Positions 1-11,226 of a stretch of DNA of 64,000 nucleotides are shown one piece after another. Made by a program: the position numbers and the translations under genes. The stretch's first letter is position 1; every line of letters starts with the position of its first letter. A model generated the notes under the pieces. The model made no database searches. It was not told where the DNA came from and saw nothing but the letters and a program-made list of their open reading frames with translations. This DNA is from Kaistia defluvii (GTDB lineage Bacteria; Pseudomonadota; Alphaproteobacteria; Rhizobiales; Kaistiaceae): assembly GCF_026343955.1 (NCBI RefSeq), contig NZ_JAPKNI010000003.1:496001-560000 (forward strand), written 5' to 3'.

Positions 1-1
1 C

Positions 2-448
2 TTCAAGAAGCGCCGCCGTCAGAATTCGAAGCGCAGCCGCGGCCATCGCCAGCACCTGACCATTGTCCGGATCACCGAGATCCTGACCAATGGCGCCAAG
101 GCGTCCGGCAAGAAGGCCCCCAAGGCCAAGGTTGCCAAGGCTGCAGCACCCGCGACCGACACGGCTCCGGCCGCTCTCGTCAGCGGCGGGCTCGACAGCT
201 CCAACCTCTCGCTGATCTCGGGCATCGGCCCGACCATCGAGAAGAAGCTGCGCGCCGCCGGCATCACCTCCTGGGAGCAGATTGCTGCCTGGACCGATGC
301 CGACATCGCCAAGCATGATGAAGAGCTCGCCCTGCGTGGCCGGGTTGTTCGCGAAGAATGGGTCCAGCAGGCCTCTGAGCTTCTCGCCGGCAAGCCGCCG
401 CGCGCCAAGATCGACCAGGCAGAGCTGAAGTCTGGCGAAGATCGCTGA
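2..448 (+). CDS. rplU: 50S ribosomal protein L21 (bL21), 3' part, with C-terminal helix-hairpin-helix extension
   Basis: The frame is open from the window edge, so the start is missing; 148 residues are visible. The first 26 or so ([15 protein letters not shown], then [11 protein letters not shown]) are the basic C-terminal strand of bL21, which binds 23S rRNA in the large subunit. Classical bL21 ends about here. This protein continues through a Lys/Ala/Pro-rich linker into a folded tail of about 80 residues containing [20 protein letters not shown], a helix-hairpin-helix signature. I know such extended bL21 proteins from Rhizobiales; the function of the tail is not established. The gene lies 46 bp before rpmA, the usual rplU-rpmA operon order. 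Confidence 0.93.
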   Translation, partial: FKKRRRQNSKRSRGHRQHLTIVRITEILTNGAKASGKKAPKAKVAKAAAPATDTAPAALVSGGLDSSNLSLISGIGPTIEKKLRAAGITSWEQIAAWTDADIAKHDEELALRGRVVREEWVQQASELLAGKPPRAKIDQAELKSGEDR

Positions 449-494
449 GCCGCGCTTTCCAGCGCGCCCCTAACAACGGATCGGGAGTTCGATC

Positions 495-770
495 ATGGCA
501 CACAAAAAGGCAGGCGGTTCCTCGCGCAACGGTCGCGATTCCGCGGGTCGACGCCTCGGCGTCAAGAAGTTCGGCGGCGAAGCCGTCATCTCGGGCAACA
601 TCATCCTGCGCCAGCGCGGGACGCAGTGGCATCCGGGCACCGGCGTTGGCCTCGGCAAGGATCACACGATCTTCGCTACCGAGGAGGGATTCGTATCCTT
701 CCGTCGCAAAGCCAATGGCCGCACCTACGTCTCCGTCGTCGCCCCGGCGGCGCTGGAGGCTGCAGAATAA
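495..770 (+). CDS. rpmA: 50S ribosomal protein L27 (bL27)
   Basis: The 91 residues begin [16 protein letters not shown], the conserved N-terminus of bL27 that reaches towards the peptidyl transferase centre. [20 protein letters not shown] and the downstream [17 protein letters not shown] are family signatures. The protein starts directly with MAHKKAGG, so there is no Firmicutes-type N-terminal extension requiring cleavage. A GGGAG sequence (positions 483-487) precedes the ATG. The gene follows rplU and comes before the acetyltransferase/obgE cluster. Confidence 0.98.
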   Translation: MAHKKAGGSSRNGRDSAGRRLGVKKFGGEAVISGNIILRQRGTQWHPGTGVGLGKDHTIFATEEGFVSFRRKANGRTYVSVVAPAALEAAE

Positions 771-886
771 CCGGCTTTCATTCGGGAACGCCGGTGTCGC
801 ATCGACCCGGCCGACCGTGATGGTCAGAAGACAGGGGAGATGGGACACCATCTCCCCTTTTCTTTTGGCCCGACCGGGAGGCACCA

Positions 887-1536
887 ATGCGGGACCAGGA
901 TTCGGAAGATACGCTCGACGACGAAGAACGGACCGTCCTGACCGCGCGGCTCGCGCTGCGTCGGCCCAGGACGGAAGATGCGGCGGTTCTCGCCGCGGCG
1001 ATCGACAACCCGCGCGTGGCGATGAACCTCGTCAGCGTGCCGCATCCCTATCGCCGCGCCGATGCGGAGGCCTGGATCCTGCAGGGCCGCAATTCGGCCT
1101 TCGGCCACGCGCATATTGCCGTGTCGCAGGGCGATGGCAGCCTGCTCGGCGCCAGTTTCCACCGCCCGAGCGCGACGCGTCCCGACGGTCATGATCTGTC
1201 CTTCTGGGTGGCGGAGCGGTTCTGGGGCCAGGGTTTCGGCACCGAGATCGCGCATGCGACGATCGACCATGCCTTTGGCGCAGGCGGGGTCGAGCGGCTG
1301 TGGTGCGCGGTGCGGGTGACGAACGGCCCGGCCCGCCGCGTGGCGGAAAAGTGCGGCTTCCAGTTCCGCGATACCGGCATGGTGCGCTCGCTGTCGGCGC
1401 GCGGTTCGGTTCCGGTCGAGCATTTCGTGCTCGAACGCCGCGTGTGGCAGAGCCTGAAGGCCTGGGGTCGACCGACCCGTGGCGACGGCGCCGCGACCTT
1501 CCTGTGGCCCCGCCCCTTGCAGGAGGAGGGCGAGCG

Positions 1537-1540
<4 letters not shown>
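887..1540 (+). CDS. GNAT family N-acetyltransferase (RimJ/RimL type)
   Basis: This 217-residue protein has the fold-defining GNAT features: an N-terminal LTARLALRRPRTEDAAVL strand-helix typical of RimJ/RimL-like enzymes, a central FWVAERFWGQGFGTEIAHA acetyl-CoA pyrophosphate-binding loop (Q-x-x-G-x-G/A-like, around residues 105-125) and a C-terminal VAEKCGFQFRDTG segment. It should transfer acetyl from acetyl-CoA to an amine, in this subfamily often a protein N-terminus; the substrate cannot be read from sequence. Its stop overlaps the start of the next acetyltransferase (ATGA), so the two are translationally coupled and lie upstream of obgE. Confidence 0.85.
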
Positions 1541-3134
<1,594 letters not shown>

Positions 3135-3231
3135 AGCTCATGAGACTATGCCGGCGGACCTCTGCCCGCCGGCCTCCCTCCTGAGCCTTGCAACGGGGCG
3201 CCGCCCCATCGGATCGAAGAGCACAGACACC

Positions 3232-4389
3232 ATGAGCCTGATCGTGGAACAGACCGCCGACATCGCGGTGAAGCTCAAGCCGGAGAATTTCCGCCGCATC
3301 GTCATCAAGATCGGTTCGGCGCTGCTGGTCGATCGCGCCACAGGCCGTTTGCGCGAGGACTGGCTGGCCGGCCTCGTCGACGACGTGGCGCAGCTCGCCG
3401 CCGGCGGCCGCGAGATCCTGCTCGTCTCGTCCGGCGCCATCGCGCTCGGGCGCGGCGTTCTCGGCCTGCCCAAGGGCGCGCTGAAGCTGGAGGAAAGCCA
3501 GGCCGCCGCCGCCGTCGGGCAGATCGCGCTGGCGCGCGCCTATTCCGAAATGCTCGGCCGCCATGGCCGCACCGCCGGCCAGATCCTGCTGACGCTGGGC
3601 GATACCGAGGAACGGCGGCGCTATCTGAACGCCCGCTCGACCATCGGCACGCTGCTGAAACTCGGCGCCATTCCCGTGATCAACGAGAACGACACGGTGG
3701 CCACCAGCGAGATCCGCTATGGCGACAATGACCGCCTCGCCGCCCGCGTCGCCTCGATGATGGGCGCGGACCTGCTGGTGCTGCTCTCCGATATTGACGG
3801 GCTCTATACCGCCCCGCCGCATTCCGACCCCGGCGCCACCTTCATTCCCGTGGTCGAGCGCATCACCGCCGAGATCGAGGCGATGGCCGGCGGCGCAGGC
3901 TCGGAATTCTCGCGCGGCGGCATGAAGACCAAGGTCGAGGCGGCCAAGATCGCCACCGTCGCGGGCGCCGCCATGCTGATCGCGCTCGGCAAGCCGCAGA
4001 ACCCGCTGAAGCGGGTTTCGGACGGCGCCAAGGCGACCTGGTTCCTGCCGGAACTGAACCCCGTCACCGCGCGAAAGAAGTGGATCTCGGGCCATCTGGA
4101 GACCCGTGGCGTGCTGGTGATCGACGAGGGCGCGGTCAAGGCGCTGCGCTCGGGCAAGAGCCTGCTGCCGGCGGGCGTCCGGCGCATCGAGGGCCGGTTC
4201 CAGCGCGGCGACGCGATCATCGTGCAGGGGCCGAATGGCGAGGAGATCGCGCGCGGCCTGGTCGCCTATGACGCGGCCGACGCCGAGCGCATCGCCGGCC
4301 GCAACACCAAGGAAATCGAAACGATTCTCGGCTTTGCCGGCCGGGCCGCCATGGTCCATCGCGACGACATGGCGCTTCGCGGCGAATAG
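3232..4389 (+). CDS. proB: glutamate 5-kinase
   Basis: ProB phosphorylates glutamate in the first step of proline synthesis. The chosen ATG at 3232 gives 385 residues; the open frame runs further upstream but overlaps obgE and is not family-like. The amino-acid kinase domain covers about residues 1-265 ([62 protein letters not shown]). A PUA domain follows ([14 protein letters not shown] to the end). This two-domain form is the usual one in Gram-negative bacteria. proA follows after 10 bp, so proB-proA is an operon. Confidence 0.97.
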   Translation: MSLIVEQTADIAVKLKPENFRRIVIKIGSALLVDRATGRLREDWLAGLVDDVAQLAAGGREILLVSSGAIALGRGVLGLPKGALKLEESQAAAAVGQIALARAYSEMLGRHGRTAGQILLTLGDTEERRRYLNARSTIGTLLKLGAIPVINENDTVATSEIRYGDNDRLAARVASMMGADLLVLLSDIDGLYTAPPHSDPGATFIPVVERITAEIEAMAGGAGSEFSRGGMKTKVEAAKIATVAGAAMLIALGKPQNPLKRVSDGAKATWFLPELNPVTARKKWISGHLETRGVLVIDEGAVKALRSGKSLLPAGVRRIEGRFQRGDAIIVQGPNGEEIARGLVAYDAADAERIAGRNTKEIETILGFAGRAAMVHRDDMALRGE

Positions 4390-4399
4390 GAAGATCATC

Positions 4400-5704
4400 A
4401 TGACAAGCTCCCTCCTCCGCGAAACGACGAATGGCAACCAGGCCGAGACGGTTGAAGCCGTGATGCTCGATATTGGCCGCCGCGCCCGCGCCGCCGCCCG
4501 GCGCATGGCGCTGGCCTCGACCGACGCCAAGAACGCGGCGCTAAAGGCGATGGCCGCCGCCATCCGCGCTCGTGCGGAAACGATCCTCGAAGCCAATGGC
4601 CGCGATGTCGCCGGCATGAAGACGGAAGGCGCCGCGGCGTCCTTCCTCGACAGGCTGACGCTGACCCCTGCCCGCGTCGAGGGCATCGCCGCGGCGATCG
4701 ACGAGATCGCGACCCTGCCCGATCCGGTCGGCACGGTGATTTCCGCCTGGGACCGGCCGAACGGCCTGCATCTCGAGCGCGTCCGCACGCCGCTCGGCGT
4801 CATCGGCGTCATCTATGAGAGCCGTCCCAATGTGACCGCCGATGCCGGCGCGCTCTGCCTCAAGGCCGGCAATGTCGTGATCCTGCGCGGCGGCTCGGAC
4901 TCGTTCCATTCCTCCGCCGCCATCCATGCGGCGCTGGTCGAGGGCCTGGTCGCGGCCGGCCTCCCGGCCGACGCGATCCAGATCGTGCCGACCCGCGACC
5001 GCGCCGCCGTCGGCGCCATGCTGTCCGGCCTCGACGGCGCGATCGACGTGATCGTGCCGCGCGGTGGCAAGAGCCTGGTCGCGCGCGTGCAGGAAGAAGC
5101 GCGCGTGCCCGTCTTCGCCCATCTCGAGGCGATCGTGCATGTCTATGTCCACGCCAAGGCCGATCTCGGCATGGCGAAGACGCTGCTGGTCAACGGCAAG
5201 ATGCGCCGTACCGGCGTCTGCGGCGCGACCGAGACGATGCTGATCGACCGCGCCATCCTCGACACCCATCTGGTGCCGATCCTCGACGCCCTCGTCGCGG
5301 CCGGCTGCGCCATCCGGGGCGATGCCGAAGTCTGCGCGCGCTTCCCGGCCGCGACGCCTGCAACCGAGCAGGACTGGTCGACCGAATATCTCGACGCGAT
5401 TATCTCGGTGAAAGTCGTCGATGGCGTCGACGAGGCGATCGACCATGTCGAGACCTACAGCTCGCACCACACCGACGGCATCATCACCGAGGACGAGGCG
5501 GTCGCGGCCCGTTTCCTGGCCGAGGTCGATTCCGCCATTGTCGTGCACAATGCCTCGACCCAGTTCGCCGATGGCGGCGAGTTTGGCTTTGGCGGCGAGA
5601 TCGGCATCGCCACCGGCCGGATGCATGCGCGCGGGCCTGTCGGGCTCGAGCAGCTGACCTCGTTCAAGTACCGCGTCAACGGCACCGGGCAGACGCGGCC
5701 GTGA
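4400..5704 (+). CDS. proA: gamma-glutamyl-phosphate reductase
   Basis: ProA reduces glutamyl phosphate to glutamate semialdehyde with NADPH, the step after ProB. The 434-residue protein shows [31 protein letters not shown], the nucleotide-binding VPRGGKSLV, and the catalytic cysteine in [13 protein letters not shown] (aldehyde-dehydrogenase-like fold). It ends with [20 protein letters not shown]. The ATG at 4400 is 10 bp after proB and was chosen over upstream in-frame codons that overlap proB. The stop codon overlaps the GTG start of nadD. Confidence 0.97.
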   Translation: MTSSLLRETTNGNQAETVEAVMLDIGRRARAAARRMALASTDAKNAALKAMAAAIRARAETILEANGRDVAGMKTEGAAASFLDRLTLTPARVEGIAAAIDEIATLPDPVGTVISAWDRPNGLHLERVRTPLGVIGVIYESRPNVTADAGALCLKAGNVVILRGGSDSFHSSAAIHAALVEGLVAAGLPADAIQIVPTRDRAAVGAMLSGLDGAIDVIVPRGGKSLVARVQEEARVPVFAHLEAIVHVYVHAKADLGMAKTLLVNGKMRRTGVCGATETMLIDRAILDTHLVPILDALVAAGCAIRGDAEVCARFPAATPATEQDWSTEYLDAIISVKVVDGVDEAIDHVETYSSHHTDGIITEDEAVAARFLAEVDSAIVVHNASTQFADGGEFGFGGEIGIATGRMHARGPVGLEQLTSFKYRVNGTGQTRP

Positions 5705-6366
5705 GCCTCGGCGAGGCCGAGATCCAGACCGTGATGGTGGACCCGGCGCTGCGTTCGGCCCTGAAGCTGCCTTTCGCGGCACCCGGCCAGCGCATCGGTC
5801 TGTTCGGCGGCTCGTTCGATCCGCCGCACCAGGGTCACCTGACCGTCAGCGTGATGGCGCTGCGTCGGCTGAAGCTCGACGCCGTCTGGTGGCTGGTGAC
5901 GCCGGGCAATCCGCTCAAGGACCATGCCCCGGAACAGCTCGGCCGCCGTGTCGCGGCGGCGCGCGCCATGGCGCGCCATCCCCGGATCCACGTCACCGCC
6001 ATCGAGGCGACGCTGAAGACCCGCTTCACCGCCGACACGCTGGCGATCCTGTCGCGGCGGCTGCCGGGCGTCGAACTGGTCTGGCTGATGGGCGGCGACA
6101 ATCTGCGCCAGTTCCATCGCTGGCGCGACTGGCGCCGGATCGCCCGGCTGATGCCGATCGCCGTCTATGACCGCCCCGGCAGCACCTTCACCGCCACCGC
6201 CGCCCCCGCCGCCTTCGCGCTCCGCCGGCGCCGGCTCCGCGAAATCGACGCGGCCCGGCTGCCGACGCGACCGACGCCGGCCTGGATCTACCTGCACGGG
6301 CCCCGAATCGCGCTTTCTTCGACGGAACTGCGCGCCAAACGCATTAAGAGCGCCGCCGCGTCTTGA
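5701..6366 (+). CDS. nadD: nicotinate-nucleotide adenylyltransferase
   Basis: NadD adenylates nicotinate mononucleotide to deamido-NAD in de novo NAD synthesis. The motif [16 protein letters not shown] (about residues 32-47) contains the HxGH nucleotidyltransferase signature, and [15 protein letters not shown] is the family's second signature. Near the C-terminus, [12 protein letters not shown] stands in for the ISST-x-x-R element. The product is 221 residues from a GTG in a GTGA overlap with the proA stop; an in-frame ATG at 5734 is the alternative start. Its place between proA and rsfS matches Rhizobiales gene order. Confidence 0.95.
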   Translation: MSLGEAEIQTVMVDPALRSALKLPFAAPGQRIGLFGGSFDPPHQGHLTVSVMALRRLKLDAVWWLVTPGNPLKDHAPEQLGRRVAAARAMARHPRIHVTAIEATLKTRFTADTLAILSRRLPGVELVWLMGGDNLRQFHRWRDWRRIARLMPIAVYDRPGSTFTATAAPAAFALRRRRLREIDAARLPTRPTPAWIYLHGPRIALSSTELRAKRIKSAAAS

Positions 6367-6490
6367 AAGCGCCACAGCGTCGTGCCTATGTGCTTTTTTG
6401 CACGATTTCCATCGCGCGGAGCGTATCGCTCCTGGCCAGAGTGAAGGCCCAGCGCGCCAATGGCGAAAGGACTGACCACTGACGACGGCA

Positions 6491-6916
6491 ATGCAGCCTG
6501 AGGACGCCATCCAACGCGCGCCTCACCGAGTGGCCGTTAGCCGGCAGATTGCGGCGGACGAAGCTCTCAAAGCGATCCTCACCACCCTCGAAGATTCGAA
6601 GGCTGAGGATATTGTTTCCATCGACATCGCCGGCAAATCCGCCTTGGCCGACTTCATGGTCGTTGCCACGGGCCGGTCTCAGCGCCATGTCAGTTCGATC
6701 GCGGAGCATATCAGCCGCGACCTGACCCTGGCCGGCGGACGCGTCGCGCGCGTCGAAGGCGTGCCCCATTGCGATTGGGTTCTGCTGGATGCGGGCGATG
6801 TCATCGTCCACATCTTCCGGCCCGAAGTCCGTTCCTTCTACAATCTCGAAAAGATGTGGTCGGCGGACGAGTCGCTTTCGGCGCCGACCCCTGCCCGGGA
6901 ACAACCCGGCAGCTAA
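6491..6916 (+). CDS. rsfS: ribosome silencing factor RsfS
   Basis: RsfS binds uL14 on the 50S subunit and prevents subunit joining when nutrients are limiting. The 141-residue protein has the family core KAEDIVSIDIAGKSALADFM, VVATGRSQRHVSSIAEHISR, the VEGVPHCDWVLLDAGDVIVH block (normally G-x-x-x-x-x-W-V-L-x-D) and FRPEVRSFYNLEKMW. The ATG at 6491 was used. The gene lies 9 bp before rlmH, the conserved rsfS-rlmH pair, after a 124-bp gap from nadD that may hold its own promoter. Confidence 0.96.
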   Translation: MQPEDAIQRAPHRVAVSRQIAADEALKAILTTLEDSKAEDIVSIDIAGKSALADFMVVATGRSQRHVSSIAEHISRDLTLAGGRVARVEGVPHCDWVLLDAGDVIVHIFRPEVRSFYNLEKMWSADESLSAPTPAREQPGS

Positions 6917-6925
6917 GGCCGTTCG

Positions 6926-7405
6926 ATGCGCATCCTGATCGCCGCCGTGGGTCGGCTGAAAGCCGGCCCCGACCGCGCGCTCATCGAGCGCTATATCGAC
7001 AGGGCCTCGCAGGCCGGGCGCAGTCTCGGCCTGACCCTTTCCGTCCGCGAATTCGTCGAGAGCCGCGCCCAGCGGCCCGACGAGCGCATGGCCCAGGAAG
7101 CGGCGACGCTGCTTTCCGCCCTCCCCGACGGCGCCATTCTGGTCGCGCTCGACGAGCGCGGCGAGACGCCGTCAAGCCCGGCCTTCGCCAAGCGCGTCGG
7201 CGACTGGCGCGACCAGGGCATCCGCGACCTCGTCTTCGCCATTGGCGGTCCGGACGGCCATGGCGACGCCATCCGCAAGCGCGCGGACCTCAAGCTCGCC
7301 TTCGGCGCCATGACCTGGCCGCACCAGATCGTCCGCCTGCTGTTGGCCGAGCAGGTCTACCGTTCGATGACGATCCTTTCCGGCCACCCCTATCACCGGG
7401 AATAG
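6926..7405 (+). CDS. rlmH: 23S rRNA pseudouridine-1915 N3-methyltransferase
   Basis: RlmH is a SPOUT-class dimeric methyltransferase acting on pseudouridine 1915 in helix 69 of 23S rRNA. The 159 residues begin MRILIAAVGRLKAGPDRALI and contain LVALDERGETPSSPAFA, the SAM-binding knot VFAIGGPDGHGD and the C-terminal HQIVRLLLAEQVYRSMTIL ending in GHPYHRE, all diagnostic. It is 9 bp downstream of rsfS. The following 180 bp contains GTGTTAACAC (7485-7494) and a second GTTAAC at 7517-7522, before the peptidase gene. Confidence 0.97.
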   Translation: MRILIAAVGRLKAGPDRALIERYIDRASQAGRSLGLTLSVREFVESRAQRPDERMAQEAATLLSALPDGAILVALDERGETPSSPAFAKRVGDWRDQGIRDLVFAIGGPDGHGDAIRKRADLKLAFGAMTWPHQIVRLLLAEQVYRSMTILSGHPYHRE

Positions 7406-7585
7406 GCGGCCCGATGTGGCCTGGGGCCCGTCGCGCTTCGGCCGCAATCCGCCGTTACGCTCGGGGAGTTGGAGGGTTGACGAGGTGTTAACACTTCGCT
7501 GCCAAATCTCGTCGCTGTTAACTCAGCTTTAGCCGTCGGGCGCCTGCACTTGGTTCGCATTCGGGTCTCTTCGCTGCCTCGACAG

Positions 7586-8947
7586 ATGGGTCCCGTCATC
7601 AGTCGGGCTGCCCTTGTCGCGGCGCTGGCCGCCGGCACCGCCCTGCCCTCGCATGCCGTCGATTCGCCCCAGCCTACGGCCGAGGCCCAGCCGGCGCCGC
7701 AGGGCGACATCAGCGAAACCGAGCAGCAGCGCGCCGCGCGCCGCGCCGAGCTTGACGCCATCACCCGCGACATCGAGGTCACCGCCGAGCGCCAGGCGGC
7801 GCTGCGTTCCGAAATGGACCAGCTCGACCAGGACCGCATGACGCTGAACAAGTCCCTGATCGAAACCGGCGAACGGGCCCGCGGACTTGAGCGCCAGATC
7901 GACGAGGCCGAACAGCGCATGGGCGGCCTGCTCGACGAAGAGAAGACCGTCCATGCGTCGCTCAGCGCCCGCCGCGGCGTGCTCGCCAACGTGCTGGGCG
8001 CACTGCAGCGCATGGGCCGCAAGCCGCCGCCGGCGATCGTGGTCCGCCCCGAGGATGCGCTCGCCTCGGTGCGCAGCGCCATGCTGCTCGGCTCCGTCGT
8101 GCCGGAATTGCGCGTGGAGGCGGAGGCCCTGGCGACCGACCTGCAGCACCTCGTGGCGCTCAAATCCGAGCAGTCACGCGAACGTGACCGAATGCGCGCC
8201 GACGCCAGCGCGCTCGCCGAAGAGCGCACCCGTATCGAATATCTCGTCGACGACAAGCGCAAGGCGCGCGCCCGCTCCGAGCAGCAGCTTGCCGAGGAGC
8301 AGGCGAAGTCGGAGCAGCTCGCCAAGAGCGCAACCAGCCTCAAGGGCCTGATCGCCGATCTCGAAGGCCAGATTTCGGCGGCTGCGGCCGCGGCGGAAGC
8401 CGCGAAGCAGTCGGAAGCGGCCAATCAGGCCGCCATGGAAGATGGGCGTGCCTCGCGCCAGCCAGAAAACCTGGGCGCCGCCGACCGCATCGCGCCGGCC
8501 GTCGCCTTCGCCTCGACCAAGGGCCTGCTGCCCAAGCCGGTCAACGGCGTGCAGTTGAAGACATTCGGCGACCCCGACGGGCTGGGCGGAACCAGCCAGG
8601 GCCTGTCGCTCGCCACCCGGGCCTCGGCGCGGGTTTCCTCCCCGTCGGACGGCTGGGTGGTCTATGCAGGACCGTTCAGATCCTACGGACAACTCTTGAT
8701 CATCAACGCTGGCGGCGGATATCATATCCTGCTGGCAGGTATGGAACGGATCGACGTCGAATTGGGACAGTTCGTTCTCGCAGGGGAACCTGTGGCGCTG
8801 ATGGGATCGCGGTTGCTGGCAAGCGGCAGCACCGTGGGCATTGGCGCGACGCAGCCCGTGCTCTATGTCGAATTTCGAAAAGACGGTAACTCGATCGACC
8901 CGGCCCCATGGTGGGCCCGATCCAACGACGAAAAGGTTGGCGGATGA
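7586..8947 (+). CDS. EnvC-like murein hydrolase activator (coiled coil plus M23/LytM domain)
   Basis: The protein has a signal peptide (MGPVISRAALVAALAAGTAL, cut near SHA), a long charged coiled coil (about residues 40-270) and a C-terminal LytM-like domain (about residues 315-450). The LytM part keeps the fold (SDGWVVYAGPFRSYGQLLII, YVEFRKDGNSIDPAPWW), but I do not see the HxxxD and HxH zinc ligands of active M23 peptidases. As in EnvC, it is therefore more likely an amidase activator than a hydrolase. The ATG at 7586 was preferred; a TTG at 7550 would add 12 residues with poorer codon use. The stop overlaps the ctpA start. Confidence 0.85.
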   Translation: MGPVISRAALVAALAAGTALPSHAVDSPQPTAEAQPAPQGDISETEQQRAARRAELDAITRDIEVTAERQAALRSEMDQLDQDRMTLNKSLIETGERARGLERQIDEAEQRMGGLLDEEKTVHASLSARRGVLANVLGALQRMGRKPPPAIVVRPEDALASVRSAMLLGSVVPELRVEAEALATDLQHLVALKSEQSRERDRMRADASALAEERTRIEYLVDDKRKARARSEQQLAEEQAKSEQLAKSATSLKGLIADLEGQISAAAAAAEAAKQSEAANQAAMEDGRASRQPENLGAADRIAPAVAFASTKGLLPKPVNGVQLKTFGDPDGLGGTSQGLSLATRASARVSSPSDGWVVYAGPFRSYGQLLIINAGGGYHILLAGMERIDVELGQFVLAGEPVALMGSRLLASGSTVGIGATQPVLYVEFRKDGNSIDPAPWWARSNDEKVGG

Positions 8948-10278
8948 TACGCAACGCTTCGCTCCTCCTGGCCGGCACCATCATCGGCGCAACGGCCGCT
9001 GTGACGCTCACCCAGGTTCCGAGCCTGATTCCGGGCGTCGCGCATGCCGCCGTCTCGGATACCTACCGGCAGCTCAATCTGTTCGGCGACGTGTTCGAGC
9101 GGATCCGCTCGGACTATGTCGAGCAGCCGGATGACAGCTCGCTCATCGAGGCGGCGGTCAACGGCATGCTGACCTCGCTCGATCCCCATTCGAGCTACAT
9201 GAACCCCAAAGACTTCAAGGACATGCAGGTCCAGACCCGCGGCGAGTTCGGCGGGCTTGGCATCGAAGTGACCATGGAGGACGGCGTGGTCAAGGTCGTG
9301 TCGCCGATCGACGACACGCCCGCCGCCAAGGCCGGCATCCTGGCCGGCGACCTGATCGTGGCGCTGGACGGCGAAGCCATCCAGAACATGAATCTGAACC
9401 AGGCCGTCGACAAGATGCGCGGCGCGGTCAACACGCCGATCACCGTGACCATCCAGCGCAAGGGCACCGAGAAGCCCTTCGACGTGAAGATCGTCCGCGA
9501 CGTGATCCGCGTCCAGTCGGTCAAGTCCCGCGCTGAAGGCGACATCGGCTACCTGCGCATCTCCTCCTTCAACGAGCAGACCTTCGACGGCCTCAAGGCT
9601 GCGATCGACAAGCTCAAGGCGGACATCGGCAAGGACAAGATCAAGGGCTACATCCTCGATCTGCGCAACAATCCGGGCGGTCTGCTCGACCAGGCCGAAT
9701 ATGTCAGCGACGCCTTCCTCGAAAAGGGCGAGATCGTCTCGACGCGCGGCCGCCACGCCGACCAGAACATGCGCTACGACGCCCATCCGGGCGACCTGAC
9801 GGACGGCAAGCCGGTGATCGTGCTGATCAATGGCGGTTCGGCCTCGGCTTCGGAAATCGTCGCTGGCGCCCTGCAGGACCAGAAGCGCGCCACCATCCTC
9901 GGCACGCGGTCCTTCGGCAAGGGCTCGGTGCAGACCATCATCCCGCTCGGCTCGAACGGCGCGATCCGCCTGACCACGGCGCGCTACTACACGCCGTCGG
10001 GCAAATCGATCCAGGCCAAGGGCATCGATCCGGACATCCAGGTCGTGCAGGACCTGCCGCCGGAGCTCAAGGACAAGATCACCGACACCAAGGGCGAGGC
10101 TTCGCTCAAGGGCCACCTCACCAATGAGGGCGGCGGCGACGAGGGCACGGGCTCGCAGGCCTATGTCCCGCCGGAGGCGAAGGACGACAAGCAGCTGCAG
10201 CAGGCGATCGGCCTGCTCGACGGCAAGCAGGCGAATGCGGCCTTCCCGCCGAACGCTGCGGCCGCTGTGCCGAACTGA
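8944..10278 (+). CDS. ctpA: carboxy-terminal processing protease, S41 family (CtpA)
   Basis: This is a 444-residue periplasmic C-terminal processing protease. The N-terminus MIRNASLLLAGTIIGATAAV is a signal peptide or anchor. Residues about 70-160 form a PDZ domain (GEFGGLGIEVTMEDGVVKVV). The S41 domain carries the catalytic serine in NGGSASASEIVAGALQDQ and the lysine in RSFGKGSVQTI. The ATG at 8944 overlaps the upstream stop (ATGA), chosen over an in-frame codon 36 bp earlier that lies inside the peptidase gene. Coupling to an EnvC-like gene suggests joint work in envelope remodelling. An intrinsic terminator follows the stop. Confidence 0.96.
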   Translation: MIRNASLLLAGTIIGATAAVTLTQVPSLIPGVAHAAVSDTYRQLNLFGDVFERIRSDYVEQPDDSSLIEAAVNGMLTSLDPHSSYMNPKDFKDMQVQTRGEFGGLGIEVTMEDGVVKVVSPIDDTPAAKAGILAGDLIVALDGEAIQNMNLNQAVDKMRGAVNTPITVTIQRKGTEKPFDVKIVRDVIRVQSVKSRAEGDIGYLRISSFNEQTFDGLKAAIDKLKADIGKDKIKGYILDLRNNPGGLLDQAEYVSDAFLEKGEIVSTRGRHADQNMRYDAHPGDLTDGKPVIVLINGGSASASEIVAGALQDQKRATILGTRSFGKGSVQTIIPLGSNGAIRLTTARYYTPSGKSIQAKGIDPDIQVVQDLPPELKDKITDTKGEASLKGHLTNEGGGDEGTGSQAYVPPEAKDDKQLQQAIGLLDGKQANAAFPPNAAAAVPN

Positions 10279-10592
10279 TCCAGAACGGCGCCCCTCGGGG
10301 CGCCGTTTTTCTTTGAGCGGCGCCACGGCCTCGAGACCGACGCCAAGGCCGCTCCAGCGCCCTGCAGACGCCCGGGACGGCCGGCACCGTGCAGGGACCC
10401 ATACCCCCCCCCGGCGAAACGCGGCAGCGGCCCAGGCGCCCGCTCCCCGCCTTCGCACGCCTGGAAGAAGCGGTTGAGCGGGCCTGTGCACAGGCGGCCC
10501 TGTCACGCGCGACCCCTTCGAGCCATACTATCGTCGCGCCAACGCAATCCCCGCCCCGCCGCTTCGAGCGGGCAAATCCCGAATGGTCCATC
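10279..10592. other. 314-bp intergenic region, ctpA to rppH
   Basis: Apart from the terminator at its left end I see no gene here. The rest is C-rich, with a run of nine C at about 10405-10413. In many Rhizobiales a divergent polysaccharide deacetylase gene sits between ctpA and rppH; no frame here resembles it. Frames running through the region into rppH look non-coding before 10593. Confidence 0.6.
10284..10314 (+). terminator. intrinsic terminator after ctpA
   Basis: An 11-bp perfect stem (AACGGCGCCCC / GGGGCGCCGTT) with a two-base loop starts 6 bp after the ctpA stop. It is followed by TTTTTCTTT. It should end the rsfS-to-ctpA transcript. Confidence 0.9.
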
Positions 10593-11111
10593 ATGTCCGG
10601 CAAGAAACCCGTCGATCCCACCTCGCTGCCCTACCGTCCCTGCGTCGGCACCGTCGTCTTCAACAAGGATGGTCTGGTGTTCATCGGCGAACGCTCGCCC
10701 AATGCCGAGCTGACGCCCGGCGATCCCGTCTGGCAGCTGCCGCAGGGCGGCATCGACAAGGGCGAGGATCCCCTCCCCGCCGCGCGCCGCGAACTGTTCG
10801 AGGAAACGAGCATCCGGACGGTTTCCCTGCTCGCCGAGGCCGAAGGCTGGTTCGACTACGACCTGCCGCCGGATCTGGTCGGCATCGCGCTCAAGGGCAA
10901 GTATCGCGGCCAGCGCCAGAAGTGGTTTGCCTTCCGCTTCGAGGGCGACGAGAGCGAGATCAACGTGCTGGAGCCCGGCGACGGCAGCGCCGAAGCGGAG
11001 TTCATCTCCTGGCGCTGGGAGCCGCTCGAGCACCTGCCGTCGCTGATCGTCCCGTTCAAGCGCCGCGTCTACGAGCAGGTCGTCTCCGCATTCCGGCACC
11101 TGGTACCCTGA
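10593..11111 (+). CDS. rppH: RNA pyrophosphohydrolase (Nudix)
   Basis: RppH removes pyrophosphate from the 5' triphosphate of mRNA and so starts 5'-end-dependent decay. The ATG at 10593 gives 172 residues, the family's usual size. [20 protein letters not shown] opens the Nudix fold, the Nudix box runs from [11 protein letters not shown] to [10 protein letters not shown], and KYRRGQ-type residues appear as [16 protein letters not shown], a signature of RppH/IalA. The C-terminus has [13 protein letters not shown]. The frame is open for 68 codons upstream, but that stretch is low-complexity and not family-like. Confidence 0.95.
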   Translation: MSGKKPVDPTSLPYRPCVGTVVFNKDGLVFIGERSPNAELTPGDPVWQLPQGGIDKGEDPLPAARRELFEETSIRTVSLLAEAEGWFDYDLPPDLVGIALKGKYRGQRQKWFAFRFEGDESEINVLEPGDGSAEAEFISWRWEPLEHLPSLIVPFKRRVYEQVVSAFRHLVP

Positions 11112-11226
11112 GACTCGACGCCCCGCTGCCGGTATCTATGCTTAACATATGATAAGGCAGCCATTCATCCTGGGTTCAGGCGGGGACCGCTACAACCGGG
11201 TCACCAACAACGAGGATGACCCGCCG

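Noticed and set aside
3140-3165. GCCGGCGG/CCGCCGGC hairpin between obgE and proB as a terminator
   Set aside because: The stem is good but there is no T tract, and only 97 bp separate the genes. An obgE-proB transcript may continue through it.
7485-7522. GTGTTAACAC and a second GTTAAC upstream of the EnvC-like gene, as a CtrA site
   Set aside because: The TTAA cores are about 26 bp apart, not the seven of a CtrA TTAA-N7-TTAA site. GTTAAC pairs also occur by chance.
10389-10592. 68-residue N-terminal extension of RppH
   Set aside because: It is Pro/Arg-rich, not found in the family, and lacks a ribosome-binding site. The ATG at 10593 gives the normal length.
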